Assembly (NCBI RefSeq): GCF_002258315.1
Contig: NZ_NOYD01000061.1
Location: forward strand, 108,766 to 172,765
Direction of reading: 5' to 3'
From: Rhodococcus sp. 06-462-5
GTDB lineage: Bacteria; Actinomycetota; Actinomycetes; Mycobacteriales; Mycobacteriaceae
DNA length: 64,000 nucleotides
Every line of letters starts with the position of its first letter. Positions within the stretch are counted from its first letter, which is position 1. The notes beneath the pieces are model-generated. The model made no database searches. It saw only the letters and a program-made list of their open reading frames with translations, and was not told where the DNA came from. Position numbers and translations under genes: made by a program. Shown piece by piece: positions 1-7,420 of this stretch.

Positions 1-267
1 GCCGAGGCGATCGAGGCGGTCAAGTGCCTCGACGAAGGTGTGTTGACGAGCGTGGCCGACGCGAACATCGGGTCCCTGCTGGGCATCGGCTTCCCACCGT
101 GGACCGGGGGCGTGATCCAGTACATCGACCAATACGACGGCGGGCTGTCCGGTTTCGTCGACCGAGCACGAGAATTGGCATCGAAGTACGGGGCTCATTT
201 CGAGCCGCCACAGTCGTTGGTGAACAGAGCAATGCGCGGAGAGCGCGTCCATGCACTCGTGTCCTGA
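1..267 (+). CDS. 3-hydroxyacyl-CoA dehydrogenase, C-terminal end (partial)
   Basis: Frame 1 is open from the first base to the TGA at 265-267, so only the last 88 residues are in the window. The stretch beginning AIEAVKCLDEGVLTSVADAN and continuing through GIGFPPWTGG matches the C-terminal helical domain of the FadB/FadJ-type 3-hydroxyacyl-CoA dehydrogenase, which in the multifunctional protein carries out hydration and NAD-dependent oxidation in beta-oxidation. The catalytic Rossmann part lies outside the window, so activity cannot be judged. The stop is only 16 bp before the start of the following lipoprotein gene on the same strand, so the two are probably co-transcribed. The family call is firm; the exact substrate is unknown. 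Confidence 0.85.
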   Translation, partial: AEAIEAVKCLDEGVLTSVADANIGSLLGIGFPPWTGGVIQYIDQYDGGLSGFVDRARELASKYGAHFEPPQSLVNRAMRGERVHALVS

Positions 268-283
268 ACGAAGAGAGAATGCT

Positions 284-1324
284 GTGAACGCACTACGTCG
301 ATCGGTGATGTCCGTCGGGATCGCAACGGTGACTCTCGTTGCTGTGGCATGTGGGCAGTCCCAGGATGCCGGGTCCGCACCGGTGGAGGGAACGTGGGAC
401 GACGTCGTGGCCGCGGCCAACGGCGAAGGGAGCGTGCACCTGTACTCCAGTCAGCATCCCGAGAACCTCGCGACACTCGAGACCGCTTTCGAGTCGAAGT
501 ATCCCGACATCGATCTGGAGTTCACGCGCGGCAGCGACGTCGAACTCAACCCGCGCGTGGAGACCGAAGCCCGCACCGGCCGTGGAACAGCCGACGTGCA
601 CATGTCGACCGATCCCGCGTGGATCACGAATGCGTCCGAATCGGGCACCTACTCGACACCGATGGTCGGTCCGGCCTTCGACGACCCGGCGTACGCACGG
701 TCTACAAGCGTGCTGAACGACACGTTCTTCCTCACCAGCGCAGCGATATTCGCGCTCGGGTGGAACACCGATGCTGTTCCTGCCGGGCTGTCGTCCCCGC
801 AGGATCTGTTGGATCCAGCCTTGAGAGGGCGGATCGGCGTCGTGAATCCTGCGGGGTTCGCCGCCGTCGTCGACGAGTATCGCTTCTTCGACGAGAACTG
901 GACCGGTGGCGGATTCCTGGACAAGCTCGCCGCGCAGGAACCTCGGGTGTACCCGGGTGCGCTTGCCGTGGCACAGGCATTGAGCTCCGGTGAGATCGCT
1001 GCATCGCCGATGGTTCCCCCACTGGTTCGGGAAAAGGATGCCGGCGCACCCGTCGAGTGGACACTTCCCGATCCGGCGTGGGGTGCGCCGTACTACTCCC
1101 ACGTGTTGTCCTCGGCTCCGCATCCCAACGCCGCGCAGGTGCTGGCCGATTTCATGGTGTCGGCCGACGGGCAGCGCGCCCTGTCGAAGGGATACGGTAG
1201 CGCTCTGCCCGACGTCGAGAACTCGGTCGCGTCGGCTCAGGACATTCCGCTGCCCGATACGGATTCACTGACGCCGGAGAAGGTCTCGCAGTTCCAGCAG
1301 GAGTGGGAAAGCAAGTTCAACTGA
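284..1324 (+). CDS. Extracellular solute-binding lipoprotein, family 1 (paralogue of the gene at 3883)
   Basis: This is a 346-residue exported solute-binding protein. The GTG at 284 is preferred because AAGAGAG lies just upstream; ATG 308 is an in-frame alternative. The N-terminus has a hydrophobic stretch ending in VAVAC, an acceptable but not ideal lipobox (Ala at -3), so the protein is probably anchored outside the membrane. The mature part starts with the VHLYSSQ motif typical of the ferric/spermidine-type family 1 binding proteins and has the AQVLADFMVSADGQ motif near the C-terminus. No permease or ATPase gene is near, so its transporter is either elsewhere or absent. A close paralogue lies 2.6 kb downstream. 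The ligand cannot be inferred; the beta-oxidation and reductase neighbours suggest a hydrophobic or organic-acid substrate only loosely. Confidence 0.8.
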   Translation: MNALRRSVMSVGIATVTLVAVACGQSQDAGSAPVEGTWDDVVAAANGEGSVHLYSSQHPENLATLETAFESKYPDIDLEFTRGSDVELNPRVETEARTGRGTADVHMSTDPAWITNASESGTYSTPMVGPAFDDPAYARSTSVLNDTFFLTSAAIFALGWNTDAVPAGLSSPQDLLDPALRGRIGVVNPAGFAAVVDEYRFFDENWTGGGFLDKLAAQEPRVYPGALAVAQALSSGEIAASPMVPPLVREKDAGAPVEWTLPDPAWGAPYYSHVLSSAPHPNAAQVLADFMVSADGQRALSKGYGSALPDVENSVASAQDIPLPDTDSLTPEKVSQFQQEWESKFN

Positions 1325-1356
1325 AATCTCGGACTCGAAGGAAGCCCAGCGCGACC

Positions 1357-2376
1357 ATGAACAGCCGAACCCTCTGCCTCAGCTCATATCCGAGCGGAAA
1401 ACTCACGACCGAGCATCTGAAGCTGGTGGACATCCCGCTCGCCCCGCTGCTCGATGGCGAAGTGCTGGTACGAAATACGTGGCTCTCGATCGACCCGTCG
1501 ATTCGACTGCGCCTCGGTGATTCGGCACCGTCCGGGTACCTACCACCGCTCCGGATCGGAGATGCGTTGGTGGGGTTGACTCTCGGCATCGTCGTCGAGT
1601 CACGGCACGAGAACTTTCGGCCCGGAGATCTGGTGTCACACATGTACGGCTACCGCGACTTCGCAGTGGTCTCCGCCGCGGCCGGCGGATTGGGCGGCGC
1701 GGGCACCCTCACCAGAATCGACGCCCACGACTGGCCACAGCAGTGGTTTCTCGGTCCACTGGGAAGTTCCGGCCTCACGGCCTACGTCGGTCTCTTCGAG
1801 GTCCTGGACATTCGACCGTCCGATACCGTCTGGATCTCGGCTGCCGCAGGAGCGGTCGGCAGTATCGCTACCCAACTCGCAGCCCACCACGGATGCACGG
1901 TGATCGCGTCCGCAGGCAGCCGACGCAAGGCCGATCACCTGGTCGATGCCCTCGGAGCCGCCCGCTCGTTCGACTATCACGTCGGCGACACGGCCAGCCT
2001 TCTCGCACAAGCAGCCCCGGACGGGATCGAAGCATACTTCGACAACGTCGGCGGTTCTCACTTCACCGCCGCCCTCGACGCACTTCGACCCGAAGGACGC
2101 GTCGCGATGTGCGGGGCAATTTCCACCTACGAAACATCGAACACGCTGCCGTCGAACCTGTTTCAGATCACCGCCAAGAGCTTGTCGGTACGAGGATTTC
2201 GAGCCGGCTCGTTCGGCCATCTCTACGACACGATGCGATCCGCCGTCGGAAGTCGACTGGCCGACGGGACCATGACCTACGAGGAGTCCGTCTACGACGG
2301 CCTCGAGCAGGCCTCCACCGCACTGGTCGATCTACTCAACGGTCGAACGAGCGGAAAGACGCTCTGCCGACTGTAA
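1357..2376 (+). CDS. NADP-dependent MDR-family oxidoreductase (CurA/leukotriene B4 dehydrogenase type)
   Basis: This 339-residue protein belongs to the zinc-free medium-chain dehydrogenase/reductase family that reduces alkenals, enones or prostaglandin-like substrates with NADPH. It shows the family N-terminus with VRNTWLSIDP, a central GLTAYVGL segment, the nucleotide-binding stretch VWISAAAGAVGS and the FDNVGG motif. Start ATG 1357 follows GAAGGAAG and gives the usual family N-terminus; a GTG at 1303 in the same frame would overlap the upstream lipoprotein gene. The gap to that gene is 32 bp, so they are probably one operon. It runs head-on into the DUF1254 gene ending at 2410 with only 33 bp between the stops. 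Confidence 0.85.
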   Translation: MNSRTLCLSSYPSGKLTTEHLKLVDIPLAPLLDGEVLVRNTWLSIDPSIRLRLGDSAPSGYLPPLRIGDALVGLTLGIVVESRHENFRPGDLVSHMYGYRDFAVVSAAAGGLGGAGTLTRIDAHDWPQQWFLGPLGSSGLTAYVGLFEVLDIRPSDTVWISAAAGAVGSIATQLAAHHGCTVIASAGSRRKADHLVDALGAARSFDYHVGDTASLLAQAAPDGIEAYFDNVGGSHFTAALDALRPEGRVAMCGAISTYETSNTLPSNLFQITAKSLSVRGFRAGSFGHLYDTMRSAVGSRLADGTMTYEESVYDGLEQASTALVDLLNGRTSGKTLCRL

Positions 2377-2409
2377 AGCCCTGCCAACTGTGAAATCTGA
2401 CGCACCGGT

Positions 2410-3774
2410 TCAGAGCGGTCCGGCGTTCCACCGCACGACGCGCGGCGGCGTCCATTGCTCGCTCAGGGCTTCTACGGTCGGTTGATAGATCCTCAGGACC
2501 AGAAAGAACGGATGCTGGGGTGCCGGAAGCCAGGCGTGGTCGGGACTGTCGGTCTTGGGCGGCGATGCGCTCACTGTGATCGTCGACGGTCCTGCGGCTC
2601 CGTCGCCTTCGTTGATCGCTGATCCCACCGAGTGATTCTTCCCGGGCGCGTCGTACAACCAGCCGGTCTCTGCGTCGTACAGCGTGACGCTCCAAAAAGC
2701 CTGCGCTGGTGGTGAAGTGACGAAATCGATGTGGTATTCGTCGCCGCCTTCGCACGACAGGCGTTGTCCATCTTTGTCGACATAGGTGTTGTACGAGCAG
2801 TTCTCCTCGACAACGTTCGCGCCGAGACCGACATAGTTCATGATCGCGCGTGCAAGAAAGTTGTGTCCGTGGGCCCCCTTGCCGAGCACTCGAGTCCAGC
2901 CGGATTCGGTGCGACGCCCGAGCAGGGATCGGGATCGGGACAACATCGTCATCGCGGTTTCGAAGCCCTGTTCCAAGCCTTTCCGTGTGGCCTCATCGAG
3001 GTCGTGCGCAGAGAAGGTGCCAGTACCCACACCGAGCTGTCGGAATTGGTGCACGTGGGCTACGTCGGTGAACGGCACTCCGTTCACCGCCAGCGACGCA
3101 TCGAGGGCCGTGAAGAACGCTGCCGACGAGACTTCGACCGCACGAGGATCGACCACCGGCCACGCCGGCACCGACGCGATCGGTGCATCGATCGTGACCG
3201 CGTCCTGCAGCCTGTGCACGGCCGGCAGGTCCGAGTCTCCGAACGCCTGTATCCGCATCAACAGCCACATGATCGGTGTGGCGACTCTGAACACCTCGAT
3301 ACCTTCGGGAATCGAACCGGTCCAGTCCGAACACGCCAGGAACAACGCGCGCGGCTGTTCGGGGTGCGTACGCCGACTGACATTGCTGGCGTTGCTGTAG
3401 GCGTCCAGGAAATTCAGCGTGTAGTACCGGCTACCGAAATCGGGAAGAACGACGACGATCGGTCCATCCGAAAGGTCGAGCCAGGCATTGGAATACAGCG
3501 TGTCGACATTGGGGACCCGGAAGGCCTGGAACTCCGCACCGGCAATCGTCCGTTCGTGGACGAGCGAATTGGTCGCCCACCGTTCGCCGTCTGCAGCCGG
3601 GGCACACGCGTCACACATGCCGGCGTATTGGTACACCGACGGCAGGCCGTAGACCACAGCGTGCATCGCCAGTGATTGTGCCCAGTGCTGCCGGTCCAGT
3701 GCGTCCGACGGGTGTACATCCGCCGCATCGGTTGCAGCGATCTGATCGGCCGACTTCGCGTCATACGTGCGCAT
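2410..3774 (-). CDS. DUF1254/DUF1214 domain protein
   Basis: The 454-residue product has the DUF1254 domain in its N-terminal half (VYGLPSVYQYAG and the conserved RVPNVDTLYSNAWLDLSDGP with GSRYYTLNFLDAYSN) and the DUF1214 domain towards the C-terminus (FWSVTLYDAETGWLYD). Members of this family are widespread in actinobacteria and have no settled biochemical role. No signal peptide or membrane segment is obvious. It is transcribed divergently from the solute-binding protein gene at 3883, and the 108 bp between them hold an 18-bp palindrome likely to control both. A second member of the family lies at 5868, also preceded by a palindrome with the same half-site, so the two probably belong to one regulon. 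Confidence 0.85.
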   Translation of the reverse strand: MRTYDAKSADQIAATDAADVHPSDALDRQHWAQSLAMHAVVYGLPSVYQYAGMCDACAPAADGERWATNSLVHERTIAGAEFQAFRVPNVDTLYSNAWLDLSDGPIVVVLPDFGSRYYTLNFLDAYSNASNVSRRTHPEQPRALFLACSDWTGSIPEGIEVFRVATPIMWLLMRIQAFGDSDLPAVHRLQDAVTIDAPIASVPAWPVVDPRAVEVSSAAFFTALDASLAVNGVPFTDVAHVHQFRQLGVGTGTFSAHDLDEATRKGLEQGFETAMTMLSRSRSLLGRRTESGWTRVLGKGAHGHNFLARAIMNYVGLGANVVEENCSYNTYVDKDGQRLSCEGGDEYHIDFVTSPPAQAFWSVTLYDAETGWLYDAPGKNHSVGSAINEGDGAAGPSTITVSASPPKTDSPDHAWLPAPQHPFFLVLRIYQPTVEALSEQWTPPRVVRWNAGPL

Positions 3775-3820
3775 CGGTGGATAGTCCTTTCTCGTCGAAC
3801 GATCATTCCGCCCTCAGGAA

Positions 3821-3865
3821 GTGATTGACATCACGCAGCCTACCTGGTGAACTGAGATCAGTTCA
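3821..3865. promoter_or_regulatory. Divergent control region with two dyads
   Basis: Positions 3848-3865 read TGAACTGAGATCAGTTCA: perfect 8-bp arms around GA. A second dyad, GTGAT-TGAC-ATCAC, lies at 3821-3834 and contains TTGACA (3825-3830), a possible -35 for the rightward gene, which would put the -10 inside the larger palindrome. Both lie between the start codons at 3774 (minus) and 3883 (plus). The half-site TCAGTTCA recurs in the palindrome before the second DUF1254 gene at 5840-5858. Inference: a binding site for a repressor that is not encoded beside it. Confidence 0.6.
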
Positions 3866-3882
3866 ACTAGGAGGACGACGTC

Positions 3883-4929
3883 ATGCGACATTCGGTTCGG
3901 ACAAAACACATCATCACCGCGATGCTCGTCGCAGTGTCGACTGCCGCGCTCAGCGCGTGCGGCTCGTCTGGCGGAGACACTGCATCGGTGGAGGGAAACT
4001 GGGAAGACGTGGTGTCGGCGGCCGAAGAAGAAGGCTCGGTGACGCTCTATTCGAGCCAGAACACCACCATTCTCGACAGTGTCGAAGCTGCGTGGAATGC
4101 GAAGTATCCCAACATCGCTCTCGAGTACGTGCGAGGTACGGATGCGGACCTCAATCCACGTGTCGAGGTCGAGAACAAGACGGGGAAGGGGATCGCCGAC
4201 GTCCACGTCGTCACCGATACCGCGTGGATCGCCTCCGCTGCAGATTCCGGGAGTTACTCCCAAGAGCTACGCGGCCCGAGCTTCGACAACCCCGACTACC
4301 ACCGGGACTCCAGCGTCAAGAACAACCGCTTGTTCCTGAACGTCGCGGCCACGTTCGGAATGGGCTGGAACACCGATGCGGTTGCAGACGGCCTGGCCGA
4401 TCCTCGAGATGTTCTCGACCCCGAATACAAAGGGCGAGTGGGCGTTGTCAGCCCGGTTGGCATCGCGTCGTACGTCGATCTCTACAGCTTCTATCGTAAG
4501 AATTTCGGCGAAGATTTCCAGGAACGGCTCGCCCGACAAGAACCGCGTATCTATCCCAGCGCCCTGGGAATCGCGCAGGCATTGACGTCGGGCGAGGTTG
4601 TCGTGGCACCGATGGTGCAGCCACTGGTTCAAGAGGTCGCCACCGGTGCGCCGGTGAACTGGGCTCTTCCGACGCCGTCGTGGGGAACCCCCTTCTACGG
4701 TCACGTCACCTCGGTCGCACCACATCCGAATGCGGCTCAGGTCTTGGCCGATTTCCTGGTCAGCGCGGAAGGACAAACCGCGCAGGCCATCGGAGTAGCG
4801 ACAGCACTTCCCGGCATCGCCGGGGCAACCGCTGATGCACAGGACGTGCAGGCCCCCGACCCCGAACAATTGACCAAACAGTACGTCGACCAGCAGTCTG
4901 CGGAGTGGGAACAACAGTTCGTGAGGTAG
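3883..4929 (+). CDS. Extracellular solute-binding lipoprotein, family 1 (paralogue of the gene at 284)
   Basis: The 348-residue product carries a lipoprotein signal peptide ending LSAC (Cys at about residue 26), followed by a Gly/Ser-rich linker and a family 1 solute-binding fold starting VTLYSSQ. It aligns along its whole length with the protein at 284 (shared WNTDAV, VYP/IYPSAL, PHPNAAQVLADF), so the two arose by duplication. A strong GGAGG sits 9 nt before ATG 3883. There are no transporter genes next to it. The gene ends before a hairpin terminator at 4957. The palindrome upstream suggests substrate-responsive control shared with the divergent DUF1254 gene. The ligand is unknown. Confidence 0.82.
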   Translation: MRHSVRTKHIITAMLVAVSTAALSACGSSGGDTASVEGNWEDVVSAAEEEGSVTLYSSQNTTILDSVEAAWNAKYPNIALEYVRGTDADLNPRVEVENKTGKGIADVHVVTDTAWIASAADSGSYSQELRGPSFDNPDYHRDSSVKNNRLFLNVAATFGMGWNTDAVADGLADPRDVLDPEYKGRVGVVSPVGIASYVDLYSFYRKNFGEDFQERLARQEPRIYPSALGIAQALTSGEVVVAPMVQPLVQEVATGAPVNWALPTPSWGTPFYGHVTSVAPHPNAAQVLADFLVSAEGQTAQAIGVATALPGIAGATADAQDVQAPDPEQLTKQYVDQQSAEWEQQFVR

Positions 4930-4956
4930 CGCTCAGCAGCGGAGCAGAAGCGAGCA

Positions 4957-4997
4957 CAGGCCGTGACGGGTCGCACCGTCATGGCCTGCCCATTTTT
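4957..4997. terminator. Intrinsic terminator between convergent genes
   Basis: CAGGCCGTGACGG (4957-4969) pairs with CCGTCATGGCCTG (4976-4988) with one mismatch and a 6-nt loop, followed by CCCATTTTT. It lies between the stop of the lipoprotein gene at 4929 and the stop of the convergent DUF202 gene at 4997, so it is oriented to end the rightward transcript. Confidence 0.75.
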
Positions 4998-5386
4998 CAC
5001 CTCACCGTGATGTGCGCGGACCAGAGGACAAAGGTCAAGGCGATCACCCCGAGGGCCGGAATCATCACTGCGAAGACATGAGCACGGAACGGAAATGACA
5101 GCGGCACAGTACTTTTACTCCCCGAAGCACGAGCCGCCCTCATCCGCTCGATCCAACCCGAGAGCAGTAGAGCCGCTGCGCCGAAGCTGACCAGGACAGC
5201 GAGCATCACCAACGCGGGTTGGCGAGTGTGCGCGCTCAGGCGGATGCCGATCACTGCACAGACTGCGACCGCCGACTCGGTCCGTGCCCAGGCCAGCTCG
5301 GTGCGCTCGACTTGCAGACCTCCATCCCCCAGCTCGCCGCCCGGCCGCCTGTCCGGGCGCTCCCGACCGCCTCGCCAGATCGTCAC
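4997..5386 (-). CDS. DUF202 membrane protein
   Basis: This 129-residue protein has the DUF202 signature (VERTELAWARTESAVAV) followed by three predicted membrane spans: one overlapping the signature, one near the middle (VMLAVLVSFGAAALLLSGW) and one near the C-terminus (VFAVMIPALGVIALTFVLW). The GTG at 5386 is chosen because its GTGA overlaps the TGA of the upstream partner gene, a typical translational coupling; the reading frame is open further upstream only inside that gene. DUF202 proteins have no established function. Two adjacent members, as here, are common in actinobacteria and may form a heteromeric membrane complex, which is inference. Confidence 0.8.
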   Translation of the reverse strand: MTIWRGGRERPDRRPGGELGDGGLQVERTELAWARTESAVAVCAVIGIRLSAHTRQPALVMLAVLVSFGAAALLLSGWIERMRAARASGSKSTVPLSFPFRAHVFAVMIPALGVIALTFVLWSAHITVR

Positions 5387-5748
5387 AGGACGGACCACAG
5401 CACCAGAGCGCCGACCGTTGCGAGAACCGCCGCCAGGGGCAGGGCGATACGCGGAGACGGAAGGGCCTCTGACTTGCGCATGGACTTCTCGGTCCTCGCC
5501 CAGCCCCACCATGCATGCAGAGGAACACCGATCGACGACACGATCAGCAACACCGAAGCCACCGCACTCGGCGCGGACCCGCCACCGATGCCGAAGACCT
5601 GTAGAGCCACCCCGGCTGCCATCAACGCCAGCGACGTTCTGATCCACGCGAGATAGGTCCGCTCGTTCGCAAGACTGAAGCGTGGATCGGGCTCGCCGCC
5701 GACGGAATACACCGATCGGGGAAACCTACGACGACCGCCGTCTTTCAC
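5383..5748 (-). CDS. DUF202/YidH-family membrane protein
   Basis: The 121-residue product has RFSLANERTYLAWIRTSLAL, the canonical DUF202/YidH motif, at about residues 23-42, and then three hydrophobic segments reaching the C-terminus. The start is GTG 5748. Its stop overlaps the start of the second DUF202 gene by 4 nt, so the two are translated together. The gene is divergent from the DUF1254 gene at 5868, whose control region lies in the 119-bp gap. Function is not known for the family. Confidence 0.82.
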   Translation of the reverse strand: MKDGGRRRFPRSVYSVGGEPDPRFSLANERTYLAWIRTSLALMAAGVALQVFGIGGGSAPSAVASVLLIVSSIGVPLHAWWGWARTEKSMRKSEALPSPRIALPLAAVLATVGALVLWSVL

Positions 5749-5831
5749 ATCGACCTCTCGAACTCCGCTGCATTCACAGCATCGCCGTGTCCAAGCACTC
5801 CGTATCGCAGACTTCGATACCTGTTCCAGAC

Positions 5832-5863
5832 TATAGTGGAGGTGAATTCAGTTCACCTGGAGG
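5832..5863 (+). promoter_or_regulatory. Promoter -10, palindromic operator and RBS of the second DUF1254 gene
   Basis: TATAGT at 5832-5837 is a good -10. It is followed directly by the palindrome AGGTGAATTCAGTTCACCT (5840-5858, 7-bp arms), which would cover the transcription start, and then GGAGG (5859-5863) before ATG 5868. The right half TCAGTTCA matches the half-site of the palindrome at 3848-3865, although the spacing between half-sites differs. A repressor bound here would block initiation. Confidence 0.6.
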
Positions 5864-5867
5864 CCCT

Positions 5868-7178
5868 ATGTCGATCGAAACCGAGTCGGAAAGTACCGAT
5901 CTGCGTGCCGATGCCAGCGCACTCCAGGTCTGGGGATTCCCCGTGATCTTTGCCCAACGCCTCCGGCTGCGGTTCACCGATCCATCGAGACCACACGCGC
6001 AGCGACCTTCCACGTCCGCCGGTGCCCCACTCAATTGTCTGGGCCACCAACGTGAACTCTCGAATCCCACGCTGACGGCCGGTGTCGCCCCGAATGTCGA
6101 CACGCTGTACACGTTGGCGTTCGTAGACCTGGACTCCGGCACCTTCGAGCTACAGTTACCGGAATTCGGAAACCGTTACTACAGCGTGCAGATCGGTGAA
6201 GCGGACTCGTCCACGAATACGGTTGTCGGACAGAGGACTCACGGGTCTCGCATCACTCCGATCACCCTGTTCCGACAGACAGCCGCGCCGGCCGAGGTTG
6301 CGGACGGATGGATCGCGTGTCGGTCGAGATTCGCGATGATTGCCATCCGGATTCTCGTCGATCCATCCCGGGTCGGAGACATGAACACGGTCAACGAGTT
6401 ACAGAACCACATCGTTCTGTCCGGCCCGCCCACACCGCCGATTGCGCGGGCCGATCTCGCCCTGAGCACCGTCGACCGTTCCGACGAACTGCGGCGGCCC
6501 GTCGAATTTCTCGCCGCCCTCGATCACGCCACGGTCAACCTCGCCGATTCGGACGTACCGGGTTGGGTCAGTCGCACGCACCGCCGTCTCGTCGATGCAC
6601 TCGAGAACACCGTCGAGCGTCGTACCGCCGAGCGGGACATCGCGGACGGACTACGGAAAGGCCTCGAAGACATTGCTGCGCAGGTGAAATCGATGGGCCG
6701 TCTCGTCAACGGCTGGGCTGTGAACGACGCAGGTGCAGACTTCGGAGCAGATCATCTTCTACGAGCCGCCGTTGCCTACTCCCAGATCTACATCAACCCT
6801 GCCGCCGAGGCGTCCTACCCCGTGTGCGAACAAGACGAGGAAGGCCGTCAGCTCAACGGCTCGAACGACTACGCCATCACCTTTCGGGTCGGCCATTTTC
6901 CGCCCGCAGACTATTTCTGGTCGATGACCGTCTATCACGCGCAGGGACTTCTCTACGCGAACGAACTCGACAGGTACGCCATCACTGACCGCACACAGGA
7001 CTTGAAACACGACGAGGACGGGTCCCTCACCGTGCTGGTCCGAACCAGCTGCCCGACAATCGGAACCGCGACCAACTGGCTGCCGTGCCCACCCGGCGAC
7101 TTCCGTCTGATGCTCAGGCTGTACGGACCGACACCGAATTCCCGCTGGTCTCCCCCGCCCGTGGTACGACTGCTGTGA
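5868..7178 (+). CDS. DUF1254/DUF1214 domain protein
   Basis: The 436-residue product is a divergent paralogue of the gene at 2410. It keeps the DUF1254 core (GVAPNVDTLYTLAFVDLDSG, GNRYYSVQIGEADSS) and the DUF1214 end (YFWSMTVYHAQGLLYANELD, then NWLPCPPGDFRLMLRLYGP). Start ATG 5868 has GGAGG 4 nt upstream. No signal peptide is visible. The molecular role is unknown. The operator-like palindrome upstream shares its half-site with the one controlling the first DUF1254 gene and a solute-binding lipoprotein, so the three are probably induced together. Confidence 0.83.
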   Translation: MSIETESESTDLRADASALQVWGFPVIFAQRLRLRFTDPSRPHAQRPSTSAGAPLNCLGHQRELSNPTLTAGVAPNVDTLYTLAFVDLDSGTFELQLPEFGNRYYSVQIGEADSSTNTVVGQRTHGSRITPITLFRQTAAPAEVADGWIACRSRFAMIAIRILVDPSRVGDMNTVNELQNHIVLSGPPTPPIARADLALSTVDRSDELRRPVEFLAALDHATVNLADSDVPGWVSRTHRRLVDALENTVERRTAERDIADGLRKGLEDIAAQVKSMGRLVNGWAVNDAGADFGADHLLRAAVAYSQIYINPAAEASYPVCEQDEEGRQLNGSNDYAITFRVGHFPPADYFWSMTVYHAQGLLYANELDRYAITDRTQDLKHDEDGSLTVLVRTSCPTIGTATNWLPCPPGDFRLMLRLYGPTPNSRWSPPPVVRLL

Positions 7179-7420
7179 TCGACCCGTATTTCGAACGCAA
7201 CCCTGGCGATGCGCTCTGCGGATCGGGTCATTCTGCGGCCCTTGTTGCCGACAGAAACCCAGCCGTAAGCCTAGTTTCCCCATCATCATCGACATCCCGG
7301 TGAGGACACCGGCGCAATCATGTCCGTAGGTGGAGCCACGCGTAAACTCCGTTTCATGTCGCGTCCTGCACCTCGACCCGAACCATTGTTTCGTCGACTT
7401 CTGCTGCGGCGCTTGACGAC

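Noticed and set aside
284..1324. Calling the two solute-binding lipoproteins iron-binding
   Set aside because: They share the family 1 fold with ferric-ion binders, but no tyrosine pair or iron context supports that ligand.
3825..3853. TTGACA-N17-TGAACT as a sigma-70 promoter before the second lipoprotein gene
   Set aside because: The -10 is poor, so it is mentioned only as a possibility in the control-region entry.
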